DNA of 34,986 bases from Candidatus Saccharimonadia bacterium (GTDB taxonomy: Bacteria; Patescibacteriota; Saccharimonadia; Saccharimonadales; Saccharimonadaceae), in NCBI GenBank assembly GCA_023260255.1, contig JALQVV010000002.1, positions 1 through 34,986 of the forward strand, written 5' to 3'. This document shows, piece after piece, positions 26,123 through 34,858 of this stretch. A model generated the notes under the pieces. The model had not been told where the DNA came from. It saw nothing but the letters and a program-made list of their open reading frames with translations, and did not search any database. Every line of letters starts with the position of its first letter. The first letter of the stretch is position 1. A program made the translations under genes and the position numbers.

Positions 26123-27148
26123 ATGAAGAGTAATCGAAATTATATACCACGCAAAAAGCACAGAGAGATCTGGACGCCGAACGAATACGAACTTGCTGTT
26201 CATCGTGAGTTTTTGCATGCGCTTTCATGGTTATCGAATAATCCTCAGGTCCACGCACCATTTATACCGCTGATTGCTCCAGAAAATGTGACTCTGTATG
26301 AACCGGGGGTTGTGTCGCGTTACGCCGTCGGAGGTCTTAAGGGCGGTGGTGTTCGGGCAAATGCCGAGCGGCATGCGAATAACCGGCATTTCTTTGTGAC
26401 GGATATCCGATCGGCATACACAAATGTCTCCATGGATCGACTCAATGAAAAGATGGCAGAGGCATTTACTCCTTCGACTGCGGGTTGGTTTAAAGAAATA
26501 CAGCAGTATTGGTGGCCTGACGGCCAAAAAGGTCTGCCGCAAGGCTCGCCATTATCGCCCTTTTTGTTTAATGTTTATTGTCACGACTTAGATGAGCGGA
26601 TCGGTGAAATAACCAAAGAGATGATGGGTGGTAAGCCTGTCTATACCAGATATATTGACGATATTACTGTTTCTGTTTCGGCTGAAAAGGACGGGGTTCC
26701 AAAATGGTTGGGCCGCAAGATTATTACTGCGATTCGGGAGTATGGGTTTGATGTAGCTGACCACAAGACTGCCTATATGAGTCTCGATCGCGGACCGCTG
26801 ACTATTACGGGAGTCCGCATCCAACCGGATGGAACGTTCTCGCTGCCGCATCAGCAGATTGTCGATGCTAAGGCAGCGGCATGGCAGTATGATTTAGAGG
26901 GCAGTCCTGATGCACCTGAATATGCTGATCGACTTCGTGGGTATTATGGTTTGGCATTATCGGTGTGTCCGCGAGGTACAGAAACGACAGAAGCCATGGA
27001 ACAACTCAGGGCAATGTTGCGCCGGCGAGTGATTGACTCGCATAGACAAGAAGCTGGGTATGAAGAAGACTTGAGGATGTCCGTTCCTAGGATAACAACT
27101 CAATCGAGCCATACGATAGGTCAGCTTGCACTCTTTGATATCTCATAA
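26123..27148 (+). CDS. Retron-type reverse transcriptase (341 aa)
   Basis: NAERH (NAxxH) followed by FFVTDIRSAYTNV, GLPQGSPLSPFLFNVY, RYIDDITVS, LTITGVRIQPDG; start placed at MKSNRNYIPRKK because upstream in-frame codons lie inside the structured block. Confidence 0.88.
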   Translation: MKSNRNYIPRKKHREIWTPNEYELAVHREFLHALSWLSNNPQVHAPFIPLIAPENVTLYEPGVVSRYAVGGLKGGGVRANAERHANNRHFFVTDIRSAYTNVSMDRLNEKMAEAFTPSTAGWFKEIQQYWWPDGQKGLPQGSPLSPFLFNVYCHDLDERIGEITKEMMGGKPVYTRYIDDITVSVSAEKDGVPKWLGRKIITAIREYGFDVADHKTAYMSLDRGPLTITGVRIQPDGTFSLPHQQIVDAKAAAWQYDLEGSPDAPEYADRLRGYYGLALSVCPRGTETTEAMEQLRAMLRRRVIDSHRQEAGYEEDLRMSVPRITTQSSHTIGQLALFDIS

Positions 27149-27190
27149 CCTATATCGAGCTTTTTGTATTTGATATACAATGGAAAGCAT

Positions 27191-27946
27191 ATGACTATGA
27201 TCGAAGTAAAAGACTTGAAAAAGCGTTACGGCGACAAACAAGCCGTTGACGGTATTAGCTTTTCAGTAAAAAAAGGTGAAATTTTCGGTATTTTAGGACC
27301 GAACGGCGCCGGCAAAACGACGACGCTTGAAATGATGGAAACACTCCGCCCAATTGATAGCGGCGAAGTGATTATTGATGGTGTGAACGTTGCCAAAGAT
27401 CCGCAAAAAATCAAATACTTAATCGGTGTGCAGCCACAATCTCCAGCGTTTCAGGATAAGACACGATTGACCGAAGTGATCGAAATGTTTGCAGCGGCTT
27501 ATGGAGAAAAAGTTGACCCGATGGAATTCCTGCGTGATGTTGACTTGGAAGAAAAAGCAAAAAGTTATGTCGAAGATTTGTCCGGAGGTCAAAAGCAGCG
27601 CCTGAGTATCACGACTGCGCTTGTCCATGGGCCGAAAGTTTTCTTCTTGGACGAACCGACGACTGGGCTTGACCCCCAGGCACGTCGTCATCTATGGGAG
27701 CTGATTGAAAAAGTTCGTGACAAAGGCATCAGCGTTATTATGACGACCCACTATATGGATGAGGCCGAGATCCTGTGTGATCGCATCGCAATTATGGATA
27801 ACGGTAAAATTATTGCTATTGATACGCCAAAAAATCTTATCAAGGCACTGCTAAAACGTGGTTTCAAGAAAAAGCAAGAAGTAGAGCAGGCAAATCTTGA
27901 AGATGTGTTTATCGATCTGACCGGAAAGGGGCTTCGTGATGAATAA
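27191..27946 (+). CDS. ABC transporter ATP-binding protein
   Basis: Walker A GPNGAGKTT, signature LSGGQKQR, Walker B VFFLDEPTTGLDP. Confidence 0.95.
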   Translation: MTMIEVKDLKKRYGDKQAVDGISFSVKKGEIFGILGPNGAGKTTTLEMMETLRPIDSGEVIIDGVNVAKDPQKIKYLIGVQPQSPAFQDKTRLTEVIEMFAAAYGEKVDPMEFLRDVDLEEKAKSYVEDLSGGQKQRLSITTALVHGPKVFFLDEPTTGLDPQARRHLWELIEKVRDKGISVIMTTHYMDEAEILCDRIAIMDNGKIIAIDTPKNLIKALLKRGFKKKQEVEQANLEDVFIDLTGKGLRDE

Positions 27947-29048
27947 ATCACTCTACACTGTTGCAACGTTCGTTCGCATTAATACGAAACGCTATTTTCG
28001 CGATCGACTGGCTATTTTTTTCACGGTTATTTTTCCGCTCATCTTTCTGTTTGTATTCGGAAGCTTGAATTCTGGCAGTGGCAATATTTCGTTCCGTGTC
28101 GCATTACTCAATCAGTCGGATAGTACATTTGCCAGTGATTTTGTGAAGCAGGCCAAGGACAGTGGCATTTTCAAGATCAGTGATGAAGCAACGACACTTG
28201 ATAAAGCGAAAGATCTGATGACCAAATCACAGCTGGATGCGGCGATTGTGCTGCCAAAAGATTTTGGCACGGTCAAACCGGGACAATCGGTGCCAAGTGG
28301 TCAGGCCGAGGTGATCTATACGCAGAATAATGCGCAATCTGGCACAGCGCTCAGTTCGGTGCTTGAAAGCCAGTTTAAGGCCATTAACGCCAAATTAGTG
28401 ACTGTACAAACACCGTTTACGGTGAAGTCAGAACAGCTGAGTCAAAAGAGTTTGTCGGCATTTGATTATACTTTTGCAGGGCTTCTTGGGTTTTCGATCA
28501 TCGGTATGGGTATCTTTGGACCAATGAATGTCTTTCCAGAACTCAAAAAGATGGGTATTCTTCGCCGTCTCAGCACGACACCACTCAAAGTCTGGCAGTA
28601 TTTCTTATCAACCATGATCGGACAGCTTATCATTGGTTCACTAGCGCTCGCTGCAATGTTCGTGGTTGCGATCCTGGTGTTCCACCTGAAAATTGTCGGC
28701 AACTGGCTTGAACTTGCCGCCTTTCTTGGACTTGGAGTTGTTACAATCCTTGGTATAGGGTTGGCCCTCGGTGGGTGGGCACAAAATGAACGTCAAGCTG
28801 CGCCGCTATCCAACATTATTGTTTTCCCAATGATGTTTCTTTCGGGTACCTTTTTCCCGCGGTATATCATGCCGGAATGGCTACAAAACGTGTCTGGCTT
28901 TTTGCCACTCACACCGATTATTGACGGTATCCGTTTGATTGCGACCGAGGGTAAACACCTTTGGGAGATTGCACCGCAACTTGGTCTCATCGGTATTTGG
29001 CTAGTCGTTATCTATATTATTGCCTTCCGTGTCTTCCGTTGGGAGTAA
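27939..29048 (+). CDS. ABC-2 type transporter permease
   Basis: Multi-TM, overlaps ATPase gene, PMMFLSGTFFPRYIMPEWLQNVSGFLPLTPIIDGIR pattern. Confidence 0.9.
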   Translation: MNKSLYTVATFVRINTKRYFRDRLAIFFTVIFPLIFLFVFGSLNSGSGNISFRVALLNQSDSTFASDFVKQAKDSGIFKISDEATTLDKAKDLMTKSQLDAAIVLPKDFGTVKPGQSVPSGQAEVIYTQNNAQSGTALSSVLESQFKAINAKLVTVQTPFTVKSEQLSQKSLSAFDYTFAGLLGFSIIGMGIFGPMNVFPELKKMGILRRLSTTPLKVWQYFLSTMIGQLIIGSLALAAMFVVAILVFHLKIVGNWLELAAFLGLGVVTILGIGLALGGWAQNERQAAPLSNIIVFPMMFLSGTFFPRYIMPEWLQNVSGFLPLTPIIDGIRLIATEGKHLWEIAPQLGLIGIWLVVIYIIAFRVFRWE

Positions 29049-29056
29049 TAACCTAC

Positions 29057-29062
29057 TATAAT
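29057..29062 (+). promoter_or_regulatory. -10 box TATAAT of gatC, ending 6 nt before ATG
   Basis: Perfect hexamer; implies leaderless start. Confidence 0.6.
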
Positions 29063-29068
29063 AAACAT

Positions 29069-29362
29069 ATGACCACCGCCATCTCTCGTGATGATGTGCT
29101 GCATTTGGCACAACTATCCAACTTGCAACTGAGTGATGATGAAATCACTGCTCTTCAGACCGATCTTGGTAGTATTCTTGGCTATGTGGCACAACTGAGT
29201 GAACTCGATACGAGCGGCGTTGAACCAACATATCAGGTGACTGATCTAGAGAACATTTGGCGTCAGGATGAAATACAGCCGCATGGGGCCGGTCGTGAGC
29301 AACTACTTGCACTCGCACCGCAGCAACAAGATTATCAAATAAAAGTCCCGAAAGTTCTCTAA
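29069..29362 (+). CDS. gatC: Asp-tRNA(Asn)/Glu-tRNA(Gln) amidotransferase subunit C
   Basis: VLHLAQLSNLQLSDDEI, LSELDTSGVEPTYQV. Confidence 0.9.
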   Translation: MTTAISRDDVLHLAQLSNLQLSDDEITALQTDLGSILGYVAQLSELDTSGVEPTYQVTDLENIWRQDEIQPHGAGREQLLALAPQQQDYQIKVPKVL

Positions 29363-29363
29363 T

Positions 29364-30734
29364 ATGACTGCTATTTCTGATTTTATCGATAGCTCAGCAA
29401 CTGACAATGTAAAGAAGGCAATTGCTGCAGCCAAAGAAAACGAGTCGATTCATGCGCTCCTAAGCCTCACCGAAGAGCGGGCACTGGAACGAGCTACTTT
29501 GGTTGATAAGGGCGAAATAACGGGCCGACTGGCTGGCGTACCATTTGTTGCCAAAGATAATTTTATGACGCTTGGCGGTACGACAACCGCTGCGAGCCAT
29601 TTCCTAGAACAGTTTGAAGCGCCATTGCAGGCGACGGTGATTGAGCGGCTCGAAGCTGAAGGGGCAATTTGTATTGGCAAAACAAATCTGGACGCGTTTG
29701 CTCATGGTGGCAGTACCGAAAACTCTGCGTTTGGTCCAACACTTAATTCGGCTGATCCAACCCGTGTCGCGGGTGGTTCGTCTGGTGGTTCAGCGGTTGC
29801 AACAGCGCTTGGTATTGTGCCGTTTGCAATCGGTACCGATACCGGCGGATCAATTCGTCAACCAGCAAGCTTCAACGGAGTCGTTGGCGTGAAGCCGACC
29901 TATGGTACCGTGAGTCGCTATGGAGTGGTGGCAATGGCGAGCAGCACCGATACAATTGGTTGTTTCGCTACGACCGCACATGACGCCGAACTCGTGATGG
30001 ATATCATGGCCGGGCGGGACGATCGCGATATGACGACTTTGCCAGATTTTTTTGCGCCAGCAGAGGCACCGACAGCACTAAAAGTTGGTGTGATCAAAGA
30101 ATTTATGACCGATGATGTCGATGCAGGTGTGCGGCAACAGGTTGCGACGTACGTCGAATCACTGAAGGCTGCCGGACACATCGTCGAAGAGGTAAGCATG
30201 TCGATGCTCAAGTATGCGCTTGCTATGTACTACATTATCGTCCCGGCCGAAATCAGCAGTAATTTATCGCGGTATGATGGTGTGCGTTATGGTAGGCGAG
30301 CCGAAGCGGGCAACCTATCAGAGCTTTACGGAAAGTCACGTGACGAAGGTTTTATGGCCGAAAACAAACGACGCATTATGATTGGCAGTTACGTATTGTC
30401 GAGTGGTTATTTTGATGCGTATTATTTGCAGGCGCAGAAGGCCCGAACGCTGCTTATTAATGAATTTAACGAACTGTTCAAAACATATGATGTTCTTGTT
30501 GGACCCGTGGCGCCAACGCCTGCGTTTAAGCTCGGTGAAAACACGGCCGATCCTGTCAAAATGTATCTGGCGGATATTATGACGGTCCCTGCTAGCCTTG
30601 CGGGATTGCCAGCTATAAGCGTGCCTGCGGGTACGACCGATGAAGGATTGCCTGTCGGTGTGCAGCTGATTGGTCAGCGCCGCGATGACGCCAAGTTGTT
30701 AGCGCTCGCAGCAAGCCAGGAGGAAGCAGCATAA
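29364..30734 (+). CDS. gatA: Asp-tRNA(Asn)/Glu-tRNA(Gln) amidotransferase subunit A
   Basis: Amidase signature GGSSGGSAVATALGIVPFAIGTDTGGSIRQPASFNGVVGVKPTYG. Confidence 0.96.
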   Translation: MTAISDFIDSSATDNVKKAIAAAKENESIHALLSLTEERALERATLVDKGEITGRLAGVPFVAKDNFMTLGGTTTAASHFLEQFEAPLQATVIERLEAEGAICIGKTNLDAFAHGGSTENSAFGPTLNSADPTRVAGGSSGGSAVATALGIVPFAIGTDTGGSIRQPASFNGVVGVKPTYGTVSRYGVVAMASSTDTIGCFATTAHDAELVMDIMAGRDDRDMTTLPDFFAPAEAPTALKVGVIKEFMTDDVDAGVRQQVATYVESLKAAGHIVEEVSMSMLKYALAMYYIIVPAEISSNLSRYDGVRYGRRAEAGNLSELYGKSRDEGFMAENKRRIMIGSYVLSSGYFDAYYLQAQKARTLLINEFNELFKTYDVLVGPVAPTPAFKLGENTADPVKMYLADIMTVPASLAGLPAISVPAGTTDEGLPVGVQLIGQRRDDAKLLALAASQEEAA

Positions 30735-31150
30735 TGGATGGCAGTTTAATCTTCCTTTTTGCCGCGATTATCATTGTTGGCGTCCTCCTGTTTGCGGCTA
30801 TCACCTTTGGCAAGCGTGGCGGCTCGCTCGATATCGAGAAATACCGTAGTCGCTGGCTGAGTATCGAGCAGTCGCTGGTCCGTGATAATGAAGCGAGTTA
30901 TCATATGGCCATTTTGAATGCTGACAAGCTGGTCGATCAAGCCCTGCGTGATAAGGGTTTTTCTGGCCAGACAATGGGTGATCGATTGAAATCGGCGAAA
31001 GATGCATTGCCGCATCGCGACGCAATATGGACGGCGCATAAACTCCGCAATCAAATCGCGCATGAACCTGATGTCAAAATCAACTACAATCATGCACGCC
31101 AAGCACTTGCACAGTTTAAACAAACCCTAAAAGATTTGGGGGCAATATAA
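30734..31150 (+). CDS. Small membrane-anchored protein with HEPN-like C-terminal motif
   Basis: N-terminal TM; WTAHKLRNQIAHEPDVKINYNHARQALAQFKQTL (R-x4-H-like). Confidence 0.6.
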   Translation: MDGSLIFLFAAIIIVGVLLFAAITFGKRGGSLDIEKYRSRWLSIEQSLVRDNEASYHMAILNADKLVDQALRDKGFSGQTMGDRLKSAKDALPHRDAIWTAHKLRNQIAHEPDVKINYNHARQALAQFKQTLKDLGAI

Positions 31151-32577
31151 TGACGAAATATGAAATGACCATTGGTATTGAGTGTCACGTGCAGCTTGCA
31201 ACAGTGACAAAATTGTTCAGCCCTGCCGACAACGATGCTCGCAGTAAAGATCCAAACAGCGTCGTCCACCCCATTGATTATGGGCTGCCTGGTATGTTGC
31301 CGATCCTTAATCGCCAAGCAGTCACATTAGCCGTTCGTGCCGGTAAAGCGCTGAATGCCAAGATTGCCAATACTAGTCGATTCGATCGTAAGCACTATTT
31401 CTATCCAGACTTACCAAATGGCTATCAGATTACCCAGATGTACTATCCGACAATCCTCGCAGGATTAGTTGAAGCGCCGATGGAAGACGGAGCGACAGTC
31501 AAAGTTCGTATTCACCATGCGCACATCGAATCTGACGCCGGCAAACTGAGCCACTACGGCGACTATAGCTTGGTTGATTTAAACCGTGCGGGCACGCCAC
31601 TGATCGAAATCGTATCCGAACCTGACATGCACTCACCGCAGGAAGCAAAAGCCTATGCGGCCGAACTGCATAAATTGATGACATATGCCGGTGTGACATT
31701 TGGTGATTTGTATCATGGCAACATGCGTTTTGATGTTAATATTTCCGTGGCACCAGAGGGTTCAACAGAACTAGGTAAGCGTGCCGAAATCAAAAACCTC
31801 AACTCGTTCCGTAGCGTTGAGCGCGCAGCCGAGTATGAATTTAAACGACAAGTCGCCCTGCTCGAAAAAGGTGAACGAGTCGTCCAGGAAACCCGCGGTT
31901 GGGACGACGCAACCGGTAAAACCACCAGTCAACGCAGCAAAGAAGATGCTCAAGATTATCGCTATATGCCTGATCCAGATATTCCGCCCGTTATCCTCGC
32001 CGACGAAGAAATCGCAGCTATCCAAGCGGAAGTGCCTGAGTTGCCACCGTATTACCGCGAAAAATGGGCAAATCTAGGGCTTGATAAGTCGGTCATTGAC
32101 TCGATTTTGGCGCATCAAAGCTATGCAGTCCTACTGGCCACCATTCAAGACCAAGCCGGTGACGATAAGATGAAACGCGTCGCGCACTGGTTTGCCAGCG
32201 GTGTCTCAACCGACGAAGAAACCGCGGAAGTCGCGAGCAATTTTGTGCCCGAAGGTTTTATTGAACTGGCCGACATGGTAGATAAAAACGAGTTGTCGAG
32301 TACAGCGGCTAAAGAAGTGTTTAACGAACTACTGAATAGCGACAAGACTCCACGCGAAATTGCCGAAGCCAGAAACTTACTGCAGGTTAGTGATGAAGGC
32401 GCAATTGCTGCAATCGTCGACGAAGTTTTGGCCGATCCTGCCAGTGCCAAAGCTGTCGAAGATATCAAAGCCGGCAACGACAAAGCAATTGGATTCCTAG
32501 TTGGCCAAATTATGAAAAAATCCCAAGGCAAAGCCAACCCTGCTTTGGCCCAAAAACTCATCAGGGAGCGTTTGTAA
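31150..32577 (+). CDS. gatB: Asp-tRNA(Asn)/Glu-tRNA(Gln) amidotransferase subunit B
   Basis: TIGIECHVQLATVTKLFS, RFDVNISV, C-terminal GatB/Yqey GFLVGQIMKKSQGKANP. Confidence 0.96.
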   Translation: MTKYEMTIGIECHVQLATVTKLFSPADNDARSKDPNSVVHPIDYGLPGMLPILNRQAVTLAVRAGKALNAKIANTSRFDRKHYFYPDLPNGYQITQMYYPTILAGLVEAPMEDGATVKVRIHHAHIESDAGKLSHYGDYSLVDLNRAGTPLIEIVSEPDMHSPQEAKAYAAELHKLMTYAGVTFGDLYHGNMRFDVNISVAPEGSTELGKRAEIKNLNSFRSVERAAEYEFKRQVALLEKGERVVQETRGWDDATGKTTSQRSKEDAQDYRYMPDPDIPPVILADEEIAAIQAEVPELPPYYREKWANLGLDKSVIDSILAHQSYAVLLATIQDQAGDDKMKRVAHWFASGVSTDEETAEVASNFVPEGFIELADMVDKNELSSTAAKEVFNELLNSDKTPREIAEARNLLQVSDEGAIAAIVDEVLADPASAKAVEDIKAGNDKAIGFLVGQIMKKSQGKANPALAQKLIRERL

Positions 32578-32579
32578 TC

Positions 32580-33125
32580 GTGCAGCCTTGGCCCCATGCA
32601 GAAGAGCCTGAGGAGATAAAAGTTGGCTGGCGGCGATTGGTTCGCAAAGTATTTGTTGATCCAAATGGTAAAAAACAAGAATACTATACTAAAGAAGATC
32701 CAAAGCGGCCCTCTGTTGCAATCATTGCATTGACACCGGATAACAAAGTTATTGTTGCCGAGCAATTCCGACCAGGACCGGAGCGTATTATGCAAGAACT
32801 GCCAGGCGGCGGCGGTGAGAACGACGAGGACCTACAGGCTGCAGCTATACGAGAGTTACATGAAGAAACAGGCTATGCAGTTGGAACTGTCGAATCCCTC
32901 GGTTTTGTCTATAAAGACGCTTATACCAATCCAACCAGCAATTACTTTCTTGCACGCGATTGTGTTCGTGATGCCGATCAGCATACCGATGAAGGTGAAT
33001 TTATCAACGTCAAGGAAATAACAATCGACGAATTATTCGACAATGCAAGAAACGGCTGCATGACTGATTCCGAAGGTGTATTCCTGGCCTATGAAAAATT
33101 AAATGCTATTCGAGCGGGGGTATAA
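32580..33125 (+). CDS. NUDIX hydrolase (ADP-ribose pyrophosphatase-like), GTG start
   Basis: QELPGGGGENDEDLQAAAIRELHEETGYAVG. Confidence 0.88.
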   Translation: MQPWPHAEEPEEIKVGWRRLVRKVFVDPNGKKQEYYTKEDPKRPSVAIIALTPDNKVIVAEQFRPGPERIMQELPGGGGENDEDLQAAAIRELHEETGYAVGTVESLGFVYKDAYTNPTSNYFLARDCVRDADQHTDEGEFINVKEITIDELFDNARNGCMTDSEGVFLAYEKLNAIRAGV

Positions 33126-33127
33126 CA

Positions 33128-34006
33128 GTGAAGAAACCGACCAAAGCAATCATTGCTGCAGCAGGACTAGGGACGCGATTTTTGCCGCAGACTAAGGCGA
33201 TGCCCAAGGAAATGTTGCCGATTATTGATCGGCCAGTTATCCAGTTGATCGTCGAAGAAGCCGTTGCGGCTGGCGTGACGGAAATCATTATTGTCACGGG
33301 TAGTACCAAACGCGCCATCGAGGATCATTTTGATCGCAGCGATGAGCTCGAGCGTGAACTACGCGAAAAGGGCAAGCGCGACAAAGCCGATGAGATTGAA
33401 AAGATCGCCAATCTTGCAAACTTCGTGTATGTCCGACAAAAAGGATCACCGAAGGGTAATGCTCGCCCAGTATTGAATGCTCAACATCTCATCAATGACG
33501 ACGAGCCATTTTTCGTATTTTTTGCCGACGATTTTTTCCGAAGCAAAGTACCGCGTGCCGAACAGTTGCTTGAAGCTTACGAGGCTACTGGCAAATCGGT
33601 CATCACATTGATAGAGGTCGATAAAAAAGATGCCGACAAGTATGGGATGGCCGCTATTGATACAAAGTTCGATGACAAAACTTTTCAGCTGACACAACTG
33701 GTCGAAAAACCGGGCGAAGCCAATACACCCAGCAACTTCGCCTCGGTCGGTGGGTATCTACTCACGCCAGATATTTTACCGATCATTGCCCAGGAAAAGC
33801 CAGACAAAAACGGCGAGATTACCCTTGCGGATAGTATTAATGAACTAGCACAGCAGGACAAAGTGTATGGACGTTTTGTCGAAGGCATCTGGCACGATAC
33901 TGGCGATCAGTTGAAATACATTAAAGCCGTGGTTGACTTGGCACTTGAAAGTCCGGAATACGGCGACAAACTGGCAGCTTATTTACAGGAGCGGTTGCAG
34001 CAATAG
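33128..34006 (+). CDS. galU: UTP-glucose-1-phosphate uridylyltransferase (GTG start)
   Basis: KAIIAAAGLGTRFLPQTKAMPKEMLPIIDRPVIQLIVEEAV. Confidence 0.94.
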   Translation: MKKPTKAIIAAAGLGTRFLPQTKAMPKEMLPIIDRPVIQLIVEEAVAAGVTEIIIVTGSTKRAIEDHFDRSDELERELREKGKRDKADEIEKIANLANFVYVRQKGSPKGNARPVLNAQHLINDDEPFFVFFADDFFRSKVPRAEQLLEAYEATGKSVITLIEVDKKDADKYGMAAIDTKFDDKTFQLTQLVEKPGEANTPSNFASVGGYLLTPDILPIIAQEKPDKNGEITLADSINELAQQDKVYGRFVEGIWHDTGDQLKYIKAVVDLALESPEYGDKLAAYLQERLQQ

Positions 34007-34025
34007 TTGTGCTACAATGATGCAT

Positions 34026-34277
34026 ATGGATTGGGCTTACGTTTTAGTCATCATATTATCAATCTTCCTGGCGTTATTCTTACTCCTGGGGATTATATTG
34101 ATCATATTGCTTATTCGAGTGACATTGCAGATCAAATCAATTACCGAATCAGCCCAGCGAACGGCTGATACTGTTGAGGGGATCGTCAGTGGTATTGGCC
34201 GATTCAGTTCGCCAAGCATCATTGCTGGAATGTTGATAAAAAAAGCCAAAAAATTTACACGAAAGAAGGACCGATAA
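34026..34277 (+). CDS. Small single-TM membrane protein
   Basis: MDWAYVLVIILSIFLALFLLLGIILIILLIRVTLQIKSITESAQRTADTVEGIV; DUF948-like layout. Confidence 0.6.
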   Translation: MDWAYVLVIILSIFLALFLLLGIILIILLIRVTLQIKSITESAQRTADTVEGIVSGIGRFSSPSIIAGMLIKKAKKFTRKKDR

Positions 34278-34278
34278 C

Positions 34279-34482
34279 ATGGCAAAGAAAATTTTCCCAT
34301 TTGGAGCGATTATTGGTGCAATTGCTGGTGTGATTGCCGGCGTATTAGTAGCGCCTAAAAGTGGCCGAGAAACTCGTGCAGATATCAAGGCAAAAGCCGA
34401 AGAGCTGAAAGACAAAGCCGAAACAGAAATCGACAAGGCCAAAGCATCTGCTGGTGAGCTCAAAGATAAACTGAAAAAGTAG
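34279..34482 (+). CDS. YtxH-like small protein
   Basis: FPFGAIIGAIAGVIAGVLVAPKSGRETRADIKAKAEELKDKAE. Confidence 0.8.
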   Translation: MAKKIFPFGAIIGAIAGVIAGVLVAPKSGRETRADIKAKAEELKDKAETEIDKAKASAGELKDKLKK

Positions 34483-34484
34483 TC

Positions 34485-34763
34485 ATGGTGAAGTCACTAG
34501 CTAAACGCATTCGCCGCGGACAACAAATGGGTGCTCGTCGCGACTTGCTTCAGGAATTATTCAACGATTTCTATCGTGATCGTCATAATATTTACAAAAT
34601 CAATTTCATACGAGGCATATTCTTTGGTCTGGGTACCGCACTCGGCGGCACGGTGGTCGTTGCGCTCGTAGTGTGGGCACTGAGTTTCTTTGTGAATATT
34701 CCAGGCATTGGCGACGCTGCCCAAAAAGCCCAATCCACTCTGGAATCTGGGCATCAGAACTAG
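34485..34763 (+). CDS. Small membrane protein (DUF5665-like)
   Basis: Single TM with basic N-terminus; FIRGIFFGLGTALGGTVVVALVVWAL. Confidence 0.6.
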   Translation: MVKSLAKRIRRGQQMGARRDLLQELFNDFYRDRHNIYKINFIRGIFFGLGTALGGTVVVALVVWALSFFVNIPGIGDAAQKAQSTLESGHQN

Positions 34764-34858
34764 CAATTGTTAAATAATTGTTAAATTAAACTTCACTATT
34801 GCATTCTTGTCAATTTAAATATATTTTAAAAGTATTAGCATTATTGGAGGGGTACCAC

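Noticed and set aside
25619-27148. Group II intron
   Set aside because: RT is short with no maturase/X-HNH tail recognised, and no domain V-like motif or host-gene interruption seen; NAxxH/ITG motifs favour retron.
25553-27190. Diversity-generating retroelement
   Set aside because: RT has QGSPLSP rather than the DGR-type GxxxSQ motif, and no TR/VR near-repeat with A-specific differences was seen nearby.
32145-32795. 216-aa antisense ORF across the gatB/NUDIX junction
   Set aside because: Shadow of well-supported coding genes on the + strand.
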